Positions 19,140-29,959 of a stretch of 64,000 nucleotides of DNA are shown here, piece by piece (position 1 is the stretch's first letter; each line of letters starts with the position of its first letter). The stretch covers positions 1 to 64,000 of the forward strand of contig NZ_KI928925.1 in assembly GCF_000521215.1 (NCBI RefSeq). Reading direction: 5' to 3'. The stretch comes from Labrenzia sp. DG1229 (GTDB taxonomy: Bacteria; Pseudomonadota; Alphaproteobacteria; Rhizobiales; Stappiaceae). The translations under genes were made by a program, and so were the position numbers. Under the pieces are notes generated by a model. The model was not told the DNA's origin and searched no databases. It was given only the letters and a program-made list of their open reading frames with translations.

Positions 19140-21203
19140 ATGACGAAGCTCATCATCGACGGCAAGGAAGTTGAAGTCCCGGCGGACTATACGCTGCTTC
19201 AGGCCTGTGAAGAGGCGGGCGCCGAGGTTCCGCGCTTTTGTTACCACGACCGGCTGTCGATTGCCGGCAACTGCCGCATGTGTCTGGTGGAAGTGAAGGG
19301 TGGGCCGCCCAAACCAACCGCGTCGTGTGCCATGGGCGTAAAAGACCTGCGCCCGGGGCCCAATGGCGAGCCTCCCGTCGTCGAAACCAAGTCCGAAATG
19401 GTCAAGAGCGCGCGTGAAGGGGTGATGGAGTTCCTGCTCATCAACCACCCGCTCGATTGTCCAATCTGTGACCAGGGTGGTGAGTGCGACCTGCAGGACC
19501 AGGCCATGGCCTACGGGGTCGACGGGTCGCGGTTTCACGAAAACAAGCGTGCGGTCGAGAACAAGGAAATCGGCCCGCTGATCAAGACGATCATGACCCG
19601 CTGCATTCATTGCACCCGTTGCGTCCGCTTCACGACAGAGGTGTGTGGCGTAACGGACATGGGTCTTGTCGGTCGCGGTGAAAATGCCGAGATCACCACT
19701 TATCTCGAGGCAGCCCTGTCATCGGAGATGCAGGGTAACGTGGCGGATCTGTGCCCGGTCGGCGCTCTGACGCACAAGCCTTATGAATTTCATGCACGTC
19801 CATGGGAACTGACCAAAACCGAGAGCGTGGATGTCATGGATGCGGTCGGATCTGCGATCCGTGTCGACTCCCGTGGCAAGGAAGTCATGCGCGTCATGCC
19901 GCGTCTGAACGAGGAGGTCAACGAAGAATGGATCTCCGACAAGTCCCGGTACATCTGGGACGGTCTCAAGACGCAGCGCCTCGATCGTGCCTATGCCAAA
20001 AAGGACGGCAAGCTTCAGCCTGTCTCCTGGACCGAAGCTTTCCAGATCATCGCCGAAAAGGTGAAGGCTACGTCGGCTGGAAGGATCGGTGCGCTCGCCG
20101 GGCAATTGGCCAGCGTCGAAGACATGTTTGCGCTGAAACGCCTCATGGAAAAACTGGGCGTTGCAAATATCGACAGCCGATTCCCGGGGTCGCCTTTGCA
20201 TCCTGGAAACGGTCGTGCGAGCTACATTTTCAATTCCACGATCCAGGGCATTGAAGACGCCGACGCGATCATGCTGATCGGTACCAATCCGCGGCAGGAA
20301 GCTTCTGTGCTGAATGCGCGTATCCGCGCACGCTGGACCAGAGGCGATGTTCATATAGGGCTTATTGGTGAAAACGCCGATCTGACCTATCCGGTGACTT
20401 ACCTGGGTGCCGGGCCCGATAGCCTGAAGCAGTTTGTCGACCATGCTCCGGCAAAGGCCGAGCGTCCCATTTTCATCATCGGGCAGGGTGCTCTCAACCG
20501 TCCGGATGGAGCTGCCGTTCTTGCCAATCTGGCGGCGGCGGCAAAATCGCTCGGAGTTATCAAGGAAGGCTGGAACGGTTTCAACGTGCTGCACACAGAA
20601 GCCTCCCAGGTCGGTGCGCTCGATATCGGTTTTGTTCCGGGTGAAGAAGGCAAAGACACTGGTGCCATGCTGGAAAGCGGGGCACTCGATTTGCTCTTCC
20701 TGCTCGGTGTCGACGAACTTGAGGTTCCGGAAGGTGCCTTCGTGGTCTACCAGGGCACACACGGTGATCGCGGTGCACATCGTGCCGACGTGATCCTGCC
20801 CGGTGCTGCCTATACCGAGAAATCCGGGATCTACGTCAATACCGAAGGTCGTGTCCAGATGGCCGACCGGGCGGCGTTTCCACCTGGCGACGCGCGTGAA
20901 GACTGGGCTATTCTGAGGGCGCTTTCCGGAAATCTCGATCAAACGCTGGAATTCGACTCGCTTGCCGAGTTGCGTGCCCAACTGTTCGAAGCCCATCCTC
21001 ACATGACCGGTATCGATATGATCGAAGCCGGGGATAGCGCGGATGTCGAAAAGCTGGCCGACGCGTCTGCCCGAATGGAAGGTGCCGGATTTGCCAATGT
21101 GATCCGTGACTTTTATCTGACCAACCCGATCGCTCGTGCCTCGAAAACGATGGCCGAGTGTTCGGCGCTCGCAAAGTCGCGAGCGGCAGAAGCAGCTGAA
21201 TAA
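19140..21203 (+). CDS. nuoG: NADH-quinone oxidoreductase subunit G
   Basis: NuoG is the largest peripheral subunit. The 687-residue protein starts with a ferredoxin-like domain (CYHDRLSIAGNCRMC), followed by the His-Cys3 and 4Fe-4S regions (HPLDCPICDQGGECDLQDQ, CIHCTRCVRFT), and a molybdopterin-oxidoreductase-like C-terminal domain. Start 19140 is chosen over the GTG at 19110 because GGAGAG at 19128-19133 is well placed and the protein then begins MTKLIIDGKEVEV. Confidence 0.97.
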   Translation: MTKLIIDGKEVEVPADYTLLQACEEAGAEVPRFCYHDRLSIAGNCRMCLVEVKGGPPKPTASCAMGVKDLRPGPNGEPPVVETKSEMVKSAREGVMEFLLINHPLDCPICDQGGECDLQDQAMAYGVDGSRFHENKRAVENKEIGPLIKTIMTRCIHCTRCVRFTTEVCGVTDMGLVGRGENAEITTYLEAALSSEMQGNVADLCPVGALTHKPYEFHARPWELTKTESVDVMDAVGSAIRVDSRGKEVMRVMPRLNEEVNEEWISDKSRYIWDGLKTQRLDRAYAKKDGKLQPVSWTEAFQIIAEKVKATSAGRIGALAGQLASVEDMFALKRLMEKLGVANIDSRFPGSPLHPGNGRASYIFNSTIQGIEDADAIMLIGTNPRQEASVLNARIRARWTRGDVHIGLIGENADLTYPVTYLGAGPDSLKQFVDHAPAKAERPIFIIGQGALNRPDGAAVLANLAAAAKSLGVIKEGWNGFNVLHTEASQVGALDIGFVPGEEGKDTGAMLESGALDLLFLLGVDELEVPEGAFVVYQGTHGDRGAHRADVILPGAAYTEKSGIYVNTEGRVQMADRAAFPPGDAREDWAILRALSGNLDQTLEFDSLAELRAQLFEAHPHMTGIDMIEAGDSADVEKLADASARMEGAGFANVIRDFYLTNPIARASKTMAECSALAKSRAAEAAE

Positions 21204-21219
21204 GGGGTAGGGGACCGAA

Positions 21220-22281
21220 ATGGTTGAGTTCTTCGAAGCGACCTACCTGGGTCAGTTTCTCCTGATGGCGCTTCAGAGCGTTCTGCTCATGGTCGTGCTG
21301 CTGGTGATCGTGGCCTACATTCTATATGCCGACCGCAAGATCTGGGCCGCCGTCCAGATTCGCCGCGGTCCCAATGTCGTCGGACCATGGGGCCTTCTGC
21401 AAAGTTTTGCCGACCTTCTGAAATTTGTCTTGAAGGAACCGGTCATTCCGGACGGGTCGAACAAGATCCTGTTTTTGCTGGCCCCGCTGATCTCCGTGCT
21501 GCTAGCCCTGTCTGCATGGGCCGTGATCCCGGTTGCTGACGGCTGGGTGATTGCGAATATCAATGTCGGCGTTCTGTTTGTTTTTGCCGTATCCTCACTT
21601 GAAGTCTATGGCGTTATCATCGGCGGATGGGCTTCCAACTCGAAATATCCGTTCCTGTCCGCGCTTCGATCTGCCGCACAGATGGTGTCCTACGAGGTTT
21701 CCATCGGCTTCGTGATCGTGACCGTTCTTCTGTGTGCAGGAACCCTGAACCTGACCGGAATTGTCGAGGCGCAGCAGACAGGTCTGGCGACCTTGCTCGG
21801 CGTGCCATGGCTGTCATTTCTGAACTGGTACTGGTTGCCGCTCTTCCCGATGTTCGTGGTGTTCTTCGTTTCTGCGCTTGCAGAGACAAACAGACCTCCG
21901 TTCGACCTGGCTGAAGCTGAATCGGAACTGGTCGCCGGCTTCATGGTGGAATACGGATCCACTCCGTACATGATGTTCATGCTTGGCGAGTATGTCGCGA
22001 TCTGTCTGATGTGTGCGCTGATGACCATCTTCTTCATGGGGGGATGGCTGCCGCCCTTCGACTTTGCGCCCTTCACATGGGTGCCTGGGATTGTCTGGTT
22101 CATTTTGAAATGCCTGCTCGGCTTCTTCATGTTCGCCATGGTGAAGGCGATGGTTCCGCGGTACCGCTATGATCAGCTCATGCGCCTTGGCTGGAAGGTC
22201 TTCCTGCCGCTGTCGCTTGGCATGGTGGTTGTCGTTGCAGCGGTGCTGATGGCCACGGGTTGGGCGCCGGGCGCGACGTGA
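21220..22281 (+). CDS. nuoH: NADH-quinone oxidoreductase subunit H
   Basis: NuoH (ND1) is the membrane subunit forming the quinone entry channel. The 353-residue protein has about eight helices, the conserved [20 protein letters not shown] loop, the acidic loop [18 protein letters not shown], and a C-terminal [20 protein letters not shown]. The end overlaps a GTG start of a small gene by 4 bases. Confidence 0.97.
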   Translation: MVEFFEATYLGQFLLMALQSVLLMVVLLVIVAYILYADRKIWAAVQIRRGPNVVGPWGLLQSFADLLKFVLKEPVIPDGSNKILFLLAPLISVLLALSAWAVIPVADGWVIANINVGVLFVFAVSSLEVYGVIIGGWASNSKYPFLSALRSAAQMVSYEVSIGFVIVTVLLCAGTLNLTGIVEAQQTGLATLLGVPWLSFLNWYWLPLFPMFVVFFVSALAETNRPPFDLAEAESELVAGFMVEYGSTPYMMFMLGEYVAICLMCALMTIFFMGGWLPPFDFAPFTWVPGIVWFILKCLLGFFMFAMVKAMVPRYRYDQLMRLGWKVFLPLSLGMVVVVAAVLMATGWAPGAT

Positions 22282-22514
22282 GCGTGTCGCTTGCCGGAGT
22301 GATCGGTGCTGCGATCGGGTTTTATGTCGGCTGGCTCGACTACAAGATCCTGAAGGGGATGCTTCAGGCAACAGAGACGAAGAACAGGCAGGCCGGCGGC
22401 GACGGTGGCCGGGCCGCAAGGTACAAAGCGCCCTTGAGCGCACTGATTTTTGGAGTTCCGGTGATCGGCTTCCCGATTGTCGGCTATTGGGCCGCCAGCC
22501 AGCTGGCTGGTTGA
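22278..22514 (+). CDS. small two-helix membrane protein between nuoH and nuoI
   Basis: I do not recognise this 78-residue protein. It has two likely membrane helices, [16 protein letters not shown] near the N-terminus and a C-terminal one ([18 protein letters not shown]), joined by a basic polar loop ([19 protein letters not shown]). The GTG start at 22278 overlaps the nuoH stop as GTGA, and the stop lies 20 bases before nuoI. This tight coupling and the intact frame argue it is real and made with complex I. An accessory or assembly role is inference. Confidence 0.65.
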   Translation: MSVSLAGVIGAAIGFYVGWLDYKILKGMLQATETKNRQAGGDGGRAARYKAPLSALIFGVPVIGFPIVGYWAASQLAG

Positions 22515-22534
22515 GGAAAGAGAGGCAAGAAGCG

Positions 22535-23023
22535 ATGGGACTTAATCAAGCCGTCAAATCGCTGTTTCTGCAGGAATTCGTATCGGCGTTCATTCTGGCG
22601 ATGCGTTATTTCTTCAAGCCGAAGCCAACGGTCAACTACCCTTTCGAAAAGGGACCGGTTAGCCCGCGCTTTCGGGGAGAACATGCTTTGCGCCGTTATC
22701 CGAACGGCGAAGAGCGCTGCATAGCCTGTAAGTTGTGCGAAGCCATCTGTCCGGCCCAGGCGATCACCATCGAGGCGGGGCCACGCCGGAATGACGGCAC
22801 ACGCAGGACCACCCGATACGACATCGACATGGTCAAATGCATCTATTGCGGCTTCTGCCAGGAAGCCTGCCCTGTGGACGCAATTGTCGAAGGGCCGAAT
22901 TTCGAGTTCGCCACGGAAACCCGCGAAGAGCTCTATTACGACAAGGAAAAACTGCTTGCGAACGGTGACCGCTGGGAACGCGAAATCGCCCGGAACATTG
23001 AAATGGATGCTCCTTACCGCTAG
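22535..23023 (+). CDS. nuoI: NADH-quinone oxidoreductase subunit I
   Basis: NuoI (TYKY) carries clusters N6a and N6b, which pass electrons toward N2. The 162-residue protein has two ferredoxin motifs, [14 protein letters not shown] and [14 protein letters not shown], after an N-terminal amphipathic helix. Start 22535 gives [16 protein letters not shown], the normal N-terminus; an upstream start at 22487 inside the preceding gene is rejected. GAGGCAAGAAGCG precedes the ATG. Confidence 0.97.
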   Translation: MGLNQAVKSLFLQEFVSAFILAMRYFFKPKPTVNYPFEKGPVSPRFRGEHALRRYPNGEERCIACKLCEAICPAQAITIEAGPRRNDGTRRTTRYDIDMVKCIYCGFCQEACPVDAIVEGPNFEFATETREELYYDKEKLLANGDRWEREIARNIEMDAPYR

Positions 23024-23115
23024 GAGCTAGCCGAATACTTCGACGTCAGCCCGGCAATCCGGTCGGGCTCCGCATTTCCGGCCTGAACAGGCCACACGAC
23101 AGACAGGTCTTTGAA

Positions 23116-23730
23116 ATGATCCTGAAAGCCCTCTTCTTCTACCTGTTTGCCGGTGTCACACTGGCGTCAGGGTTCATGGTGATCGCGGCCCGAAACCCGG
23201 TGACGTCGGTTCTGTTCCTGATTCTGGCCTTTGTGAATTCAGCAGGTTTGTTCGTGCTTCTCGGCGCTGAATACCTTGCGATGCTTCTTGTGGTCGTCTA
23301 TGTCGGCGCGGTCGCGGTGCTTTTCCTGTTCGTTGTGATGATGCTGGACGTTGATTTCGTCGAACTGCGGCAAGGCTTCCTGCAATATCTGCCCATCGGT
23401 GGTCTTGTTGGCCTCATTCTCATGGTCGAGCTCCTGATGGGCCTGGGAGCCTGGGTCATCGTACCTGGCGTTCTTGGACATGGCGCGGAACCGACGCCGA
23501 ACCTTGCCCAGACGAGCAACATCGAGGCACTCGGGTCGGTGCTCTACACGAAATACATCTATTTCTTCCAGGTCGCAGGCCTGGTGCTGCTGGTGGCGAT
23601 GATCGGGGCAATTGTCCTGACCCTGCGCCACAAGCCGAATGTCAAACGTCAAAGCATACCGGATCAGGTCGCACGCACACGCGAATCGGCCGTCGAAGTC
23701 CGGAAGGTGGAGACGGGCAAGGGTATCTGA
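23116..23730 (+). CDS. nuoJ: NADH-quinone oxidoreductase subunit J
   Basis: NuoJ (ND6) is a five-helix membrane subunit next to NuoK. The 204-residue protein has the conserved [20 protein letters not shown] helix with its pi-bulge region, followed by MMLDVDF. It is separated from nuoI by 92 bases. The 97-base gap after it contains a GC-rich imperfect hairpin (about 23764-23792) that may modulate downstream expression. Confidence 0.96.
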   Translation: MILKALFFYLFAGVTLASGFMVIAARNPVTSVLFLILAFVNSAGLFVLLGAEYLAMLLVVVYVGAVAVLFLFVVMMLDVDFVELRQGFLQYLPIGGLVGLILMVELLMGLGAWVIVPGVLGHGAEPTPNLAQTSNIEALGSVLYTKYIYFFQVAGLVLLVAMIGAIVLTLRHKPNVKRQSIPDQVARTRESAVEVRKVETGKGI

Positions 23731-23827
23731 CGCAGAACACTGCGTCACTTTAGGAAAGTCTGGTAACCGGCACGCTCCTCCGTGCGGTTTCCGGTGGGGT
23801 AAACGAGGGGAGCACGGCGAGGCGCCC

Positions 23828-24136
23828 ATGGAAATCGGTCTGTCGCACTATTTGTCTGTCGCGGCCATCCTGTTCACGATTGGAATATTCGGGATCTTCC
23901 TGAACAGGAAAAACGTGATTGTCATCCTGATGTCCATCGAGCTGCTGTTGCTGTCGGTGAACATCAACTTTGTCGCCTTTTCGTCGTTCCTCGGCGACCT
24001 GATGGGGCAGATCTTCACCATGCTGGTTCTCACCGTGGCCGCTGCGGAAGCGGCAATCGGACTTGCGATCCTGGTAGTGTTCCACCGAAACCGCGGTTCC
24101 ATTGCCGTGGAAGACGTCAACGTGATGAAAGGGTAG
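23828..24136 (+). CDS. nuoK: NADH-quinone oxidoreductase subunit K
   Basis: NuoK (ND4L) is a three-helix subunit with conserved membrane Glu residues for proton translocation, seen here in [15 protein letters not shown] and [11 protein letters not shown]. The 102-residue length is standard from the ATG at 23828 ([16 protein letters not shown]). A longer frame starting at 23639 lies within nuoJ and is a different reading of that gene. Confidence 0.97.
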   Translation: MEIGLSHYLSVAAILFTIGIFGIFLNRKNVIVILMSIELLLLSVNINFVAFSSFLGDLMGQIFTMLVLTVAAAEAAIGLAILVVFHRNRGSIAVEDVNVMKG

Positions 24137-24142
24137 GAGCTG

Positions 24143-26146
24143 ATGTATTCCGCAATCCTGTTCCTGCCGCTTATCGGCTTTCTGATTGCCGGCCTTTTCG
24201 GCCGTGCGATTGGCGACAAAGCCTGCGAATACGTCACGAGCGGGCTGGTCATACTGGCGGCCCTGTTGTCCTGGATCACGTTTTTCGGTTTCTGGCTCGG
24301 CGGTTCCGAACTGCAGATTGAGCCGTTGTTCCGCTGGATGAACGCCGGTGACCTGAAAGTCACGTGGTCCATTCGTGTCGACACCCTGACAGCGGTCATG
24401 CTGGTCGTGGTCAACACGGTGTCCGCGGTGGTACATGTCTATTCCATCGGCTACATGCACCACGATCCGCACCGTCCCCGCTTTTTCGCCTATCTGTCGC
24501 TGTTCACCTTCGCGATGCTTTCGCTGGTAACGGCAGACAACCTTCTTCAGATGTTCTTCGGCTGGGAAGGCGTGGGTCTGGCTTCCTATCTGCTGATCGG
24601 TTTCTGGTACAAGAAGCCGTCAGCGAATGCGGCTGCGATCAAGGCATTCGTCGTCAACCGGGTTGGCGATTTCGGCTTCGCACTCGGCATCTTCGGCATT
24701 TTCTTCATCTTCCAGAGCATCGAATTCACAACGATCTTCAACGACGCGCCTTCCTTCATTGAGGGGCAGGGCGAAGTGATGACCTTCCTTGGGTATCACC
24801 TTGATCCGCAAGCGGCGATGACGGTTATCTGCCTGCTGCTCTTCATGGGAGCGATGGGCAAGTCGGCCCAGTTCCTGCTGCACACCTGGCTGCCGGACGC
24901 AATGGAAGGTCCGACACCGGTTTCAGCGCTGATCCATGCAGCAACCATGGTGACCGCGGGTGTCTTCATGGTGGCACGCCTGTCGCCACTGATGGAACTG
25001 TCCCAGACCGCGTTGACGGTGATCGTCTTCTTTGGGGCGACAACCGCTTTCTTCGCGGCAACGATCGGCCTGGTCCAGAACGATATCAAGCGTGTGATTG
25101 CCTATTCGACCTGTTCGCAGCTCGGATACATGTTCGTGGCACTCGGTGTTGGAGCCTATTCGATCGGCATTTTCCACCTGTTCACACATGCGTTCTTCAA
25201 GGCGCTCCTGTTCCTGTGCGCCGGGTCCGTGATCCATGCAGTTTCCGATGAGCAGGACATGCGCAAGATGGGCGGTCTTCGCAAGCACATCCCGATCACC
25301 TACTGGACGATGATGATCGGCACGCTTGCGTTGACAGGAGTGGGTATCCCTCTCACGCATCTTGGCTTTGCCGGGTTCATTTCCAAGGATGCAATCATCG
25401 AGGCCGCTTACGCCAGCGCCGGTGGTGAACATGCGAACCCGATGGCGCTATACGGATTCTGGATGACGGTGATCGCTGCGGCGCTGACATCATTCTATTC
25501 CTGGCGCCTGACCTTCATGACATTCCACGGCAAGCCACGTGCTCCAGTGGACGTGATGAAACATGTTCATGAATCGCCGCTTGTGATGACTGTCCCCTTG
25601 TTCGTCCTGTCGGCCGGCGCTGCGCTTGCAGGAATGATCTTTTACAGTTCATTCTATGGTGCCGGCTATGAAGCCTTCTGGAAGGGCTCGCTCTTCACAT
25701 CGGAAGCCAATCACGTTCTGCACGATATGCACTCTGTCCCCGCTTGGGTGAAAGTGTCGCCATTCGTGATGATGGCTCTCGGTTTCCTGGTCGCCTACCA
25801 GTTCTATATCCGCTCTCCGGAAACACCGAAGAAGCTCGCCGAACGCCATCAGGGACTCTACCAGTTCCTGCTGAACAAGTGGTATTTCGACGAGATCTAC
25901 GATTTCCTGATTGTCCGTCCGACGATGTGGCTTGGCCGCGTTCTCTGGAAGAAGGGCGACGGTACCATCATCGACGGGTACGGCCCTGACGGCATATCCG
26001 CACGTGTCCAGAACGTCACGTCCTGGGTCGTGAGGCTTCAGACCGGATATCTCTATCACTATGCATTTGCGATGCTGATCGGCGTTGCAGCGCTTATTAC
26101 CTGGTCAATGTTCACCGGTGCCGGCACCGGCGGGGGTGCGCACTAA
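24143..26146 (+). CDS. nuoL: NADH-quinone oxidoreductase subunit L
   Basis: NuoL (ND5) is the distal antiporter-like proton-pumping subunit. The 667-residue protein has the Mrp-type core with [18 protein letters not shown], the Lys-containing [31 protein letters not shown], and a long C-terminal lateral helix and anchor. The TAA stop overlaps the nuoM ATG by one base (TAATG), a sign of translational coupling. Confidence 0.97.
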   Translation: MYSAILFLPLIGFLIAGLFGRAIGDKACEYVTSGLVILAALLSWITFFGFWLGGSELQIEPLFRWMNAGDLKVTWSIRVDTLTAVMLVVVNTVSAVVHVYSIGYMHHDPHRPRFFAYLSLFTFAMLSLVTADNLLQMFFGWEGVGLASYLLIGFWYKKPSANAAAIKAFVVNRVGDFGFALGIFGIFFIFQSIEFTTIFNDAPSFIEGQGEVMTFLGYHLDPQAAMTVICLLLFMGAMGKSAQFLLHTWLPDAMEGPTPVSALIHAATMVTAGVFMVARLSPLMELSQTALTVIVFFGATTAFFAATIGLVQNDIKRVIAYSTCSQLGYMFVALGVGAYSIGIFHLFTHAFFKALLFLCAGSVIHAVSDEQDMRKMGGLRKHIPITYWTMMIGTLALTGVGIPLTHLGFAGFISKDAIIEAAYASAGGEHANPMALYGFWMTVIAAALTSFYSWRLTFMTFHGKPRAPVDVMKHVHESPLVMTVPLFVLSAGAALAGMIFYSSFYGAGYEAFWKGSLFTSEANHVLHDMHSVPAWVKVSPFVMMALGFLVAYQFYIRSPETPKKLAERHQGLYQFLLNKWYFDEIYDFLIVRPTMWLGRVLWKKGDGTIIDGYGPDGISARVQNVTSWVVRLQTGYLYHYAFAMLIGVAALITWSMFTGAGTGGGAH

Positions 26147-27672
26147 TGATTGCCTGGCCAATTCTGTCACTCACGACATTTCTGCCGCTGCTTGGCGTGC
26201 TCTTCATTCTGCTCGTTTCGGGGGATGACGAAGGAAGCAAGCGTAACATCCGGATGGTCGCTCTGGTGACCACAGGCGTGACGTTCCTGTTGTCGCTTTT
26301 CATCTGGGGCAATTTCGACTACGCCAATCCAGGCTTCCAGTTCGTGGAAAACCGGGACTGGCTCGGTGGTGACATCAGTTACAAGATGGGTGTCGACGGG
26401 ATTTCCGTCCTGTTCGTGATCCTGACCACATTCCTGATGCCGTTCTGCATTCTCGCGTCCTGGGAAAGTGTCCAGAAGCGCGTGAAGGAGTACATGATCG
26501 CGTTTCTGGTTCTCGAAACGCTGATGATCGGCGTGTTCTGTTCGCTTGACCTTTTCGTCTTCTACATCTTCTTCGAGGCAGGGCTTATCCCGATGTTCCT
26601 GATCATCGGTGTGTGGGGCGGCAAGCGCAGGGTCTACGCGTCCTACAAGTTTTTCCTCTATACGCTGCTCGGATCGGTCCTGATGCTGATCGCGATCATG
26701 ACGATGTACTGGGACGCTGGCACAACCGACATTGAAAAATTGATGGCGCATTCGTTCCCGTCCGGCATGCAGACGTGGTTATGGGTGGCGTTCTTTGCCA
26801 GCTTTGCAGTGAAGATGCCGATGTGGCCGGTACACACCTGGTTGCCGGATGCCCACGTGGAAGCGCCGACCGCGGGGTCGGTCATTCTGGCCGGCATTCT
26901 CTTGAAGCTTGGTGGTTACGGTTTCCTGCGCTTCTCGTTGCCCATGTTCCCGATTGCCTCGGACATGTTCGCACCGTTCATCTTTACCCTCTCCGTGGTG
27001 GCGATCATCTACACGTCGCTGGTTGCGCTCGCCCAGGAAGACATCAAGAAGCTGATTGCATATTCATCTGTTGCCCACATGGGCTACGTGACCATGGGCA
27101 TCTTCACGATGACCGAGCAGGGTGTGCAGGGCGGGATTTTCCAGATGCTGTCGCACGGCATCGTGTCCGGAGCGCTCTTCCTGTGTGTCGGGGTTATCTA
27201 TGACCGGATGCATACCCGCGAAATCTCCGCTTACGGAGGGCTCGTCAATCGCATGCCGAAATACGCCGTGGTCTTCCTGATTTTAACCATGGCCAATGTT
27301 GGCCTGCCGGGCACGTCCGGTTTCGTGGGTGAAATCCTGACGCTCATGGGTGCATTCCAGGTCAATACCTGGGTAGCGTTCCTGGCGACGTCCGGTGTGA
27401 TCCTTTCGGCAGCCTACGCGCTTTTCCTCTACCGCCGTGTCGTGTTCGGTGCGCTGGAGAAGGAAAGCCTGAAGTCGATGCTGGATCTCAATCTTCGGGA
27501 GAAGGTCATACTGTTCCCGATGATAGTCCTGACGATTTTCTTCGGATTCTATCCAATGGCAATCCTGGATGTGACGCAGGGTTCCGTGGACAATCTCATC
27601 AATCACTACACTGCAGCGCTCGAGGCGGCCGGGGTCACCCAGCACGCTGCGGCAGCTGCAGCAGCGCATTAA
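26146..27672 (+). CDS. nuoM: NADH-quinone oxidoreductase subunit M
   Basis: NuoM (ND4) is the second antiporter-like subunit. The 508-residue protein has the conserved [18 protein letters not shown] with the key Glu, [20 protein letters not shown], and [18 protein letters not shown]. It ends in an Ala/His-rich tail. It is joined to nuoL by a one-base overlap and lies 23 bases before nuoN. Confidence 0.97.
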   Translation: MIAWPILSLTTFLPLLGVLFILLVSGDDEGSKRNIRMVALVTTGVTFLLSLFIWGNFDYANPGFQFVENRDWLGGDISYKMGVDGISVLFVILTTFLMPFCILASWESVQKRVKEYMIAFLVLETLMIGVFCSLDLFVFYIFFEAGLIPMFLIIGVWGGKRRVYASYKFFLYTLLGSVLMLIAIMTMYWDAGTTDIEKLMAHSFPSGMQTWLWVAFFASFAVKMPMWPVHTWLPDAHVEAPTAGSVILAGILLKLGGYGFLRFSLPMFPIASDMFAPFIFTLSVVAIIYTSLVALAQEDIKKLIAYSSVAHMGYVTMGIFTMTEQGVQGGIFQMLSHGIVSGALFLCVGVIYDRMHTREISAYGGLVNRMPKYAVVFLILTMANVGLPGTSGFVGEILTLMGAFQVNTWVAFLATSGVILSAAYALFLYRRVVFGALEKESLKSMLDLNLREKVILFPMIVLTIFFGFYPMAILDVTQGSVDNLINHYTAALEAAGVTQHAAAAAAAH

Positions 27673-27695
27673 GGTATCGAGGGCGAGACAGAGCT

Positions 27696-29135
27696 ATGTC
27701 AGATGTGACTCAATTGCCAGATCTCATGCCGGTTCTGCCGGAGATCATCCTGGCCATCGGTGCCATGGTGCTTCTGATGATCGGTGCCTTCGGTGGAAAA
27801 AGCGTTAGCTACGCGGTCTTTGGCTTCGCAATGGGCCTGCTTGGCACCGCGTTCCTGATTCTCTTGCTCGTTCCGACATTTGGCGAGACGTTCGGTGGAT
27901 CTTTCGTCCTGGACGAGTTCGCCTATCTCCTGAAACTCATGGTGCTGGTTGGCTCGTTCTTTGCCATTGCAATGTCCTGGGCGTATGCCAAGAGCCAGTC
28001 TTTCGATCATTTCGAGTATCCGATCCTGATCATTCTTGCCACGCTCGGCATGATGCTGATGCTGTCTGCGAACGATATGATTGCGCTTTATCTCGGTCTG
28101 GAACTGCAGAGCCTGTCGCTCTACGTGGTGGCTGCAATCAACCGGGACAGCGTAAGATCGACGGAAGCCGGGCTGAAATATTTCGTTCTCGGGGCGCTGT
28201 CCTCAGGCATGCTGCTTTACGGAATGTCGCTGGTTTACGGCTTTACCGGACAGATTTCCTTTGCGGGCATCGCGGAAGTTCTGACCCATGACGGGGCGTC
28301 CATTGGTCTTGTCATTGGCCTGACATTCATTCTGGCAGGTCTCGCCTTCAAGATTTCCGCCGTGCCGTTCCACATGTGGACACCTGACGTTTATGAAGGT
28401 GCACCGACACCCGTGACAGCGTTTCTGGCTGCGGCGCCGAAAGTCGCCGCGATGGGCATGCTGGTGCGGATCGTCATCGAGGCGTTTCATCCCGTCACCA
28501 GTGACTGGCAGCAGGTCATCGTCTTTGTCTCGATTGCTTCCATGGCGCTTGGCGCCTTTGCCGCAATCGGTCAGCGCAATCTGAAGCGGCTGATGGCCTA
28601 TTCCTCGATCGGGCATATGGGTTATGCGCTTGTGGGTCTGTCCGCGGGAACGCAGACCGGAGTTGAAGGCGTCATTTTCTACATGATTGCCTATCTCGGC
28701 ATGACGCTTGGCGTCTTTGCCTGCATTCTGTCAATGCGCCGCAAGGACGGCATGGTCGAAGAGATCGATGACCTTGCCGGATTGTCCCAGACCAATCTGC
28801 CTATGGCAATCCTGCTCGCGCTCCTGATGTTCTCGCTTGCCGGTATTCCGCCGCTCGTGGGATTCTTCGGCAAGTGGTACGTCTTTGTGGCTGCCGTTCA
28901 GGCCGGTCTCTATCCCCTGGCCGTCATCGGTGTGCTGATGTCGGTGGTCGGAGCCTACTATTATCTGCGCATCGTCAAGGTGATGTTCTTTGACGAGCCG
29001 GTGGAAGGCTTTGAAACCATGCCGATGGAATTGCGCGTCGTTCTTGGCCTTTCGAGCGTCTTCGTGGTGCTTTTCTGGCTCGCGCCGGGACAGGTCGTCA
29101 ATGCGGCCAGCACCGCGGCACAGTCTCTGTTCTGA
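27696..29135 (+). CDS. nuoN: NADH-quinone oxidoreductase subunit N
   Basis: NuoN (ND2) is the third antiporter-like subunit. The 479-residue protein has the family motifs [38 protein letters not shown] and [18 protein letters not shown], with 13-14 predicted helices. It closes the nuo operon; birA begins only 8 bases later, so the transcript probably continues into birA and rnj. Confidence 0.97.
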   Translation: MSDVTQLPDLMPVLPEIILAIGAMVLLMIGAFGGKSVSYAVFGFAMGLLGTAFLILLLVPTFGETFGGSFVLDEFAYLLKLMVLVGSFFAIAMSWAYAKSQSFDHFEYPILIILATLGMMLMLSANDMIALYLGLELQSLSLYVVAAINRDSVRSTEAGLKYFVLGALSSGMLLYGMSLVYGFTGQISFAGIAEVLTHDGASIGLVIGLTFILAGLAFKISAVPFHMWTPDVYEGAPTPVTAFLAAAPKVAAMGMLVRIVIEAFHPVTSDWQQVIVFVSIASMALGAFAAIGQRNLKRLMAYSSIGHMGYALVGLSAGTQTGVEGVIFYMIAYLGMTLGVFACILSMRRKDGMVEEIDDLAGLSQTNLPMAILLALLMFSLAGIPPLVGFFGKWYVFVAAVQAGLYPLAVIGVLMSVVGAYYYLRIVKVMFFDEPVEGFETMPMELRVVLGLSSVFVVLFWLAPGQVVNAASTAAQSLF

Positions 29136-29143
29136 CAAAGCGC

Positions 29144-29917
29144 ATGGCAGATCATTATTCCGAACGTCCGGCGCCTGGTGCGCCGGATTTTCTCTTTGAG
29201 GATCATAAAAGCGTCGGATCCACCAATGCCCTTTGCTTCGAACGGGCTCGGATGGGTCATGCCGGCGGACTCTGGATCCGTGCACAGGAACAGACCGAGG
29301 GGCGTGGGCGCAGGGGTCGGGAATGGTCCTCGCCGACGGGAAATCTCTTCACCAGTCTGCTTCTGGTCGACCCGAAACCCGCTGACAGGATCGGTGAATT
29401 GCCTCTTGTTGCGGCAGTTGCCCTAGCGGAAGCAGTTGACAAAGCAGCCGGAACGCTCCATCTGGTGGAATTGAAATGGCCGAACGACCTTCTGGTCAAC
29501 GGGGCAAAACTCTCGGGCATTCTGCTTGAGGCAGAAGTGCTTGCCGATGGCCGTCAGGCTGTTGTTATCGGCTTCGGGGTCAATTGTATTTCCCACCCGC
29601 CGCTTTCGCTGTATCAGGCAACCGATCTCAGGAGCCTAGGGTTCCAGGTGACGGCTGAGCGTCTGTTCGAGGCGCTGGCGTCATCTTTTTCGGAGATGCT
29701 TGACGGTTGGCGGAAACCGGGCGGATTTGAAACGATCCAAAAGAAATGGCTCAAACGGGCGGCCCATCTGGGCAAAGTGATTACCGTCAGGACAGCCAGA
29801 GAAGAAATTTCCGGCATTTTTGCCGATCTGGATGCGCGTGGCCATCTCGTGCTCAAGCAGGATGATGGCGGAATGCGCACCATTTATGCAGGCGACGTGT
29901 TTTTGTCCGGCGAATGA
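29144..29917 (+). CDS. birA: biotin--[acetyl-CoA-carboxylase] ligase (class I, no DNA-binding domain)
   Basis: BirA activates biotin with ATP and attaches it to carrier proteins such as acetyl-CoA carboxylase BCCP. The 257-residue protein has the biotinyl-AMP loop GRGRRG at 53-58, KWPNDLLVNGAKLSGIL near 111-127, and the small C-terminal domain. There is no N-terminal winged helix, so it is not expected to repress bio genes. It follows nuoN directly, as in many alphaproteobacteria. Confidence 0.93.
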   Translation: MADHYSERPAPGAPDFLFEDHKSVGSTNALCFERARMGHAGGLWIRAQEQTEGRGRRGREWSSPTGNLFTSLLLVDPKPADRIGELPLVAAVALAEAVDKAAGTLHLVELKWPNDLLVNGAKLSGILLEAEVLADGRQAVVIGFGVNCISHPPLSLYQATDLRSLGFQVTAERLFEALASSFSEMLDGWRKPGGFETIQKKWLKRAAHLGKVITVRTAREEISGIFADLDARGHLVLKQDDGGMRTIYAGDVFLSGE

Positions 29918-29959
29918 GTTCCGGCAAATTGCCTGCCTACAGGTTTGAAGGAGCAATCC

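Noticed and set aside
19719-21002. 427-residue minus-strand frame opposite nuoG
   Set aside because: It is a shadow of nuoG; no ribosome-binding site or domain features.
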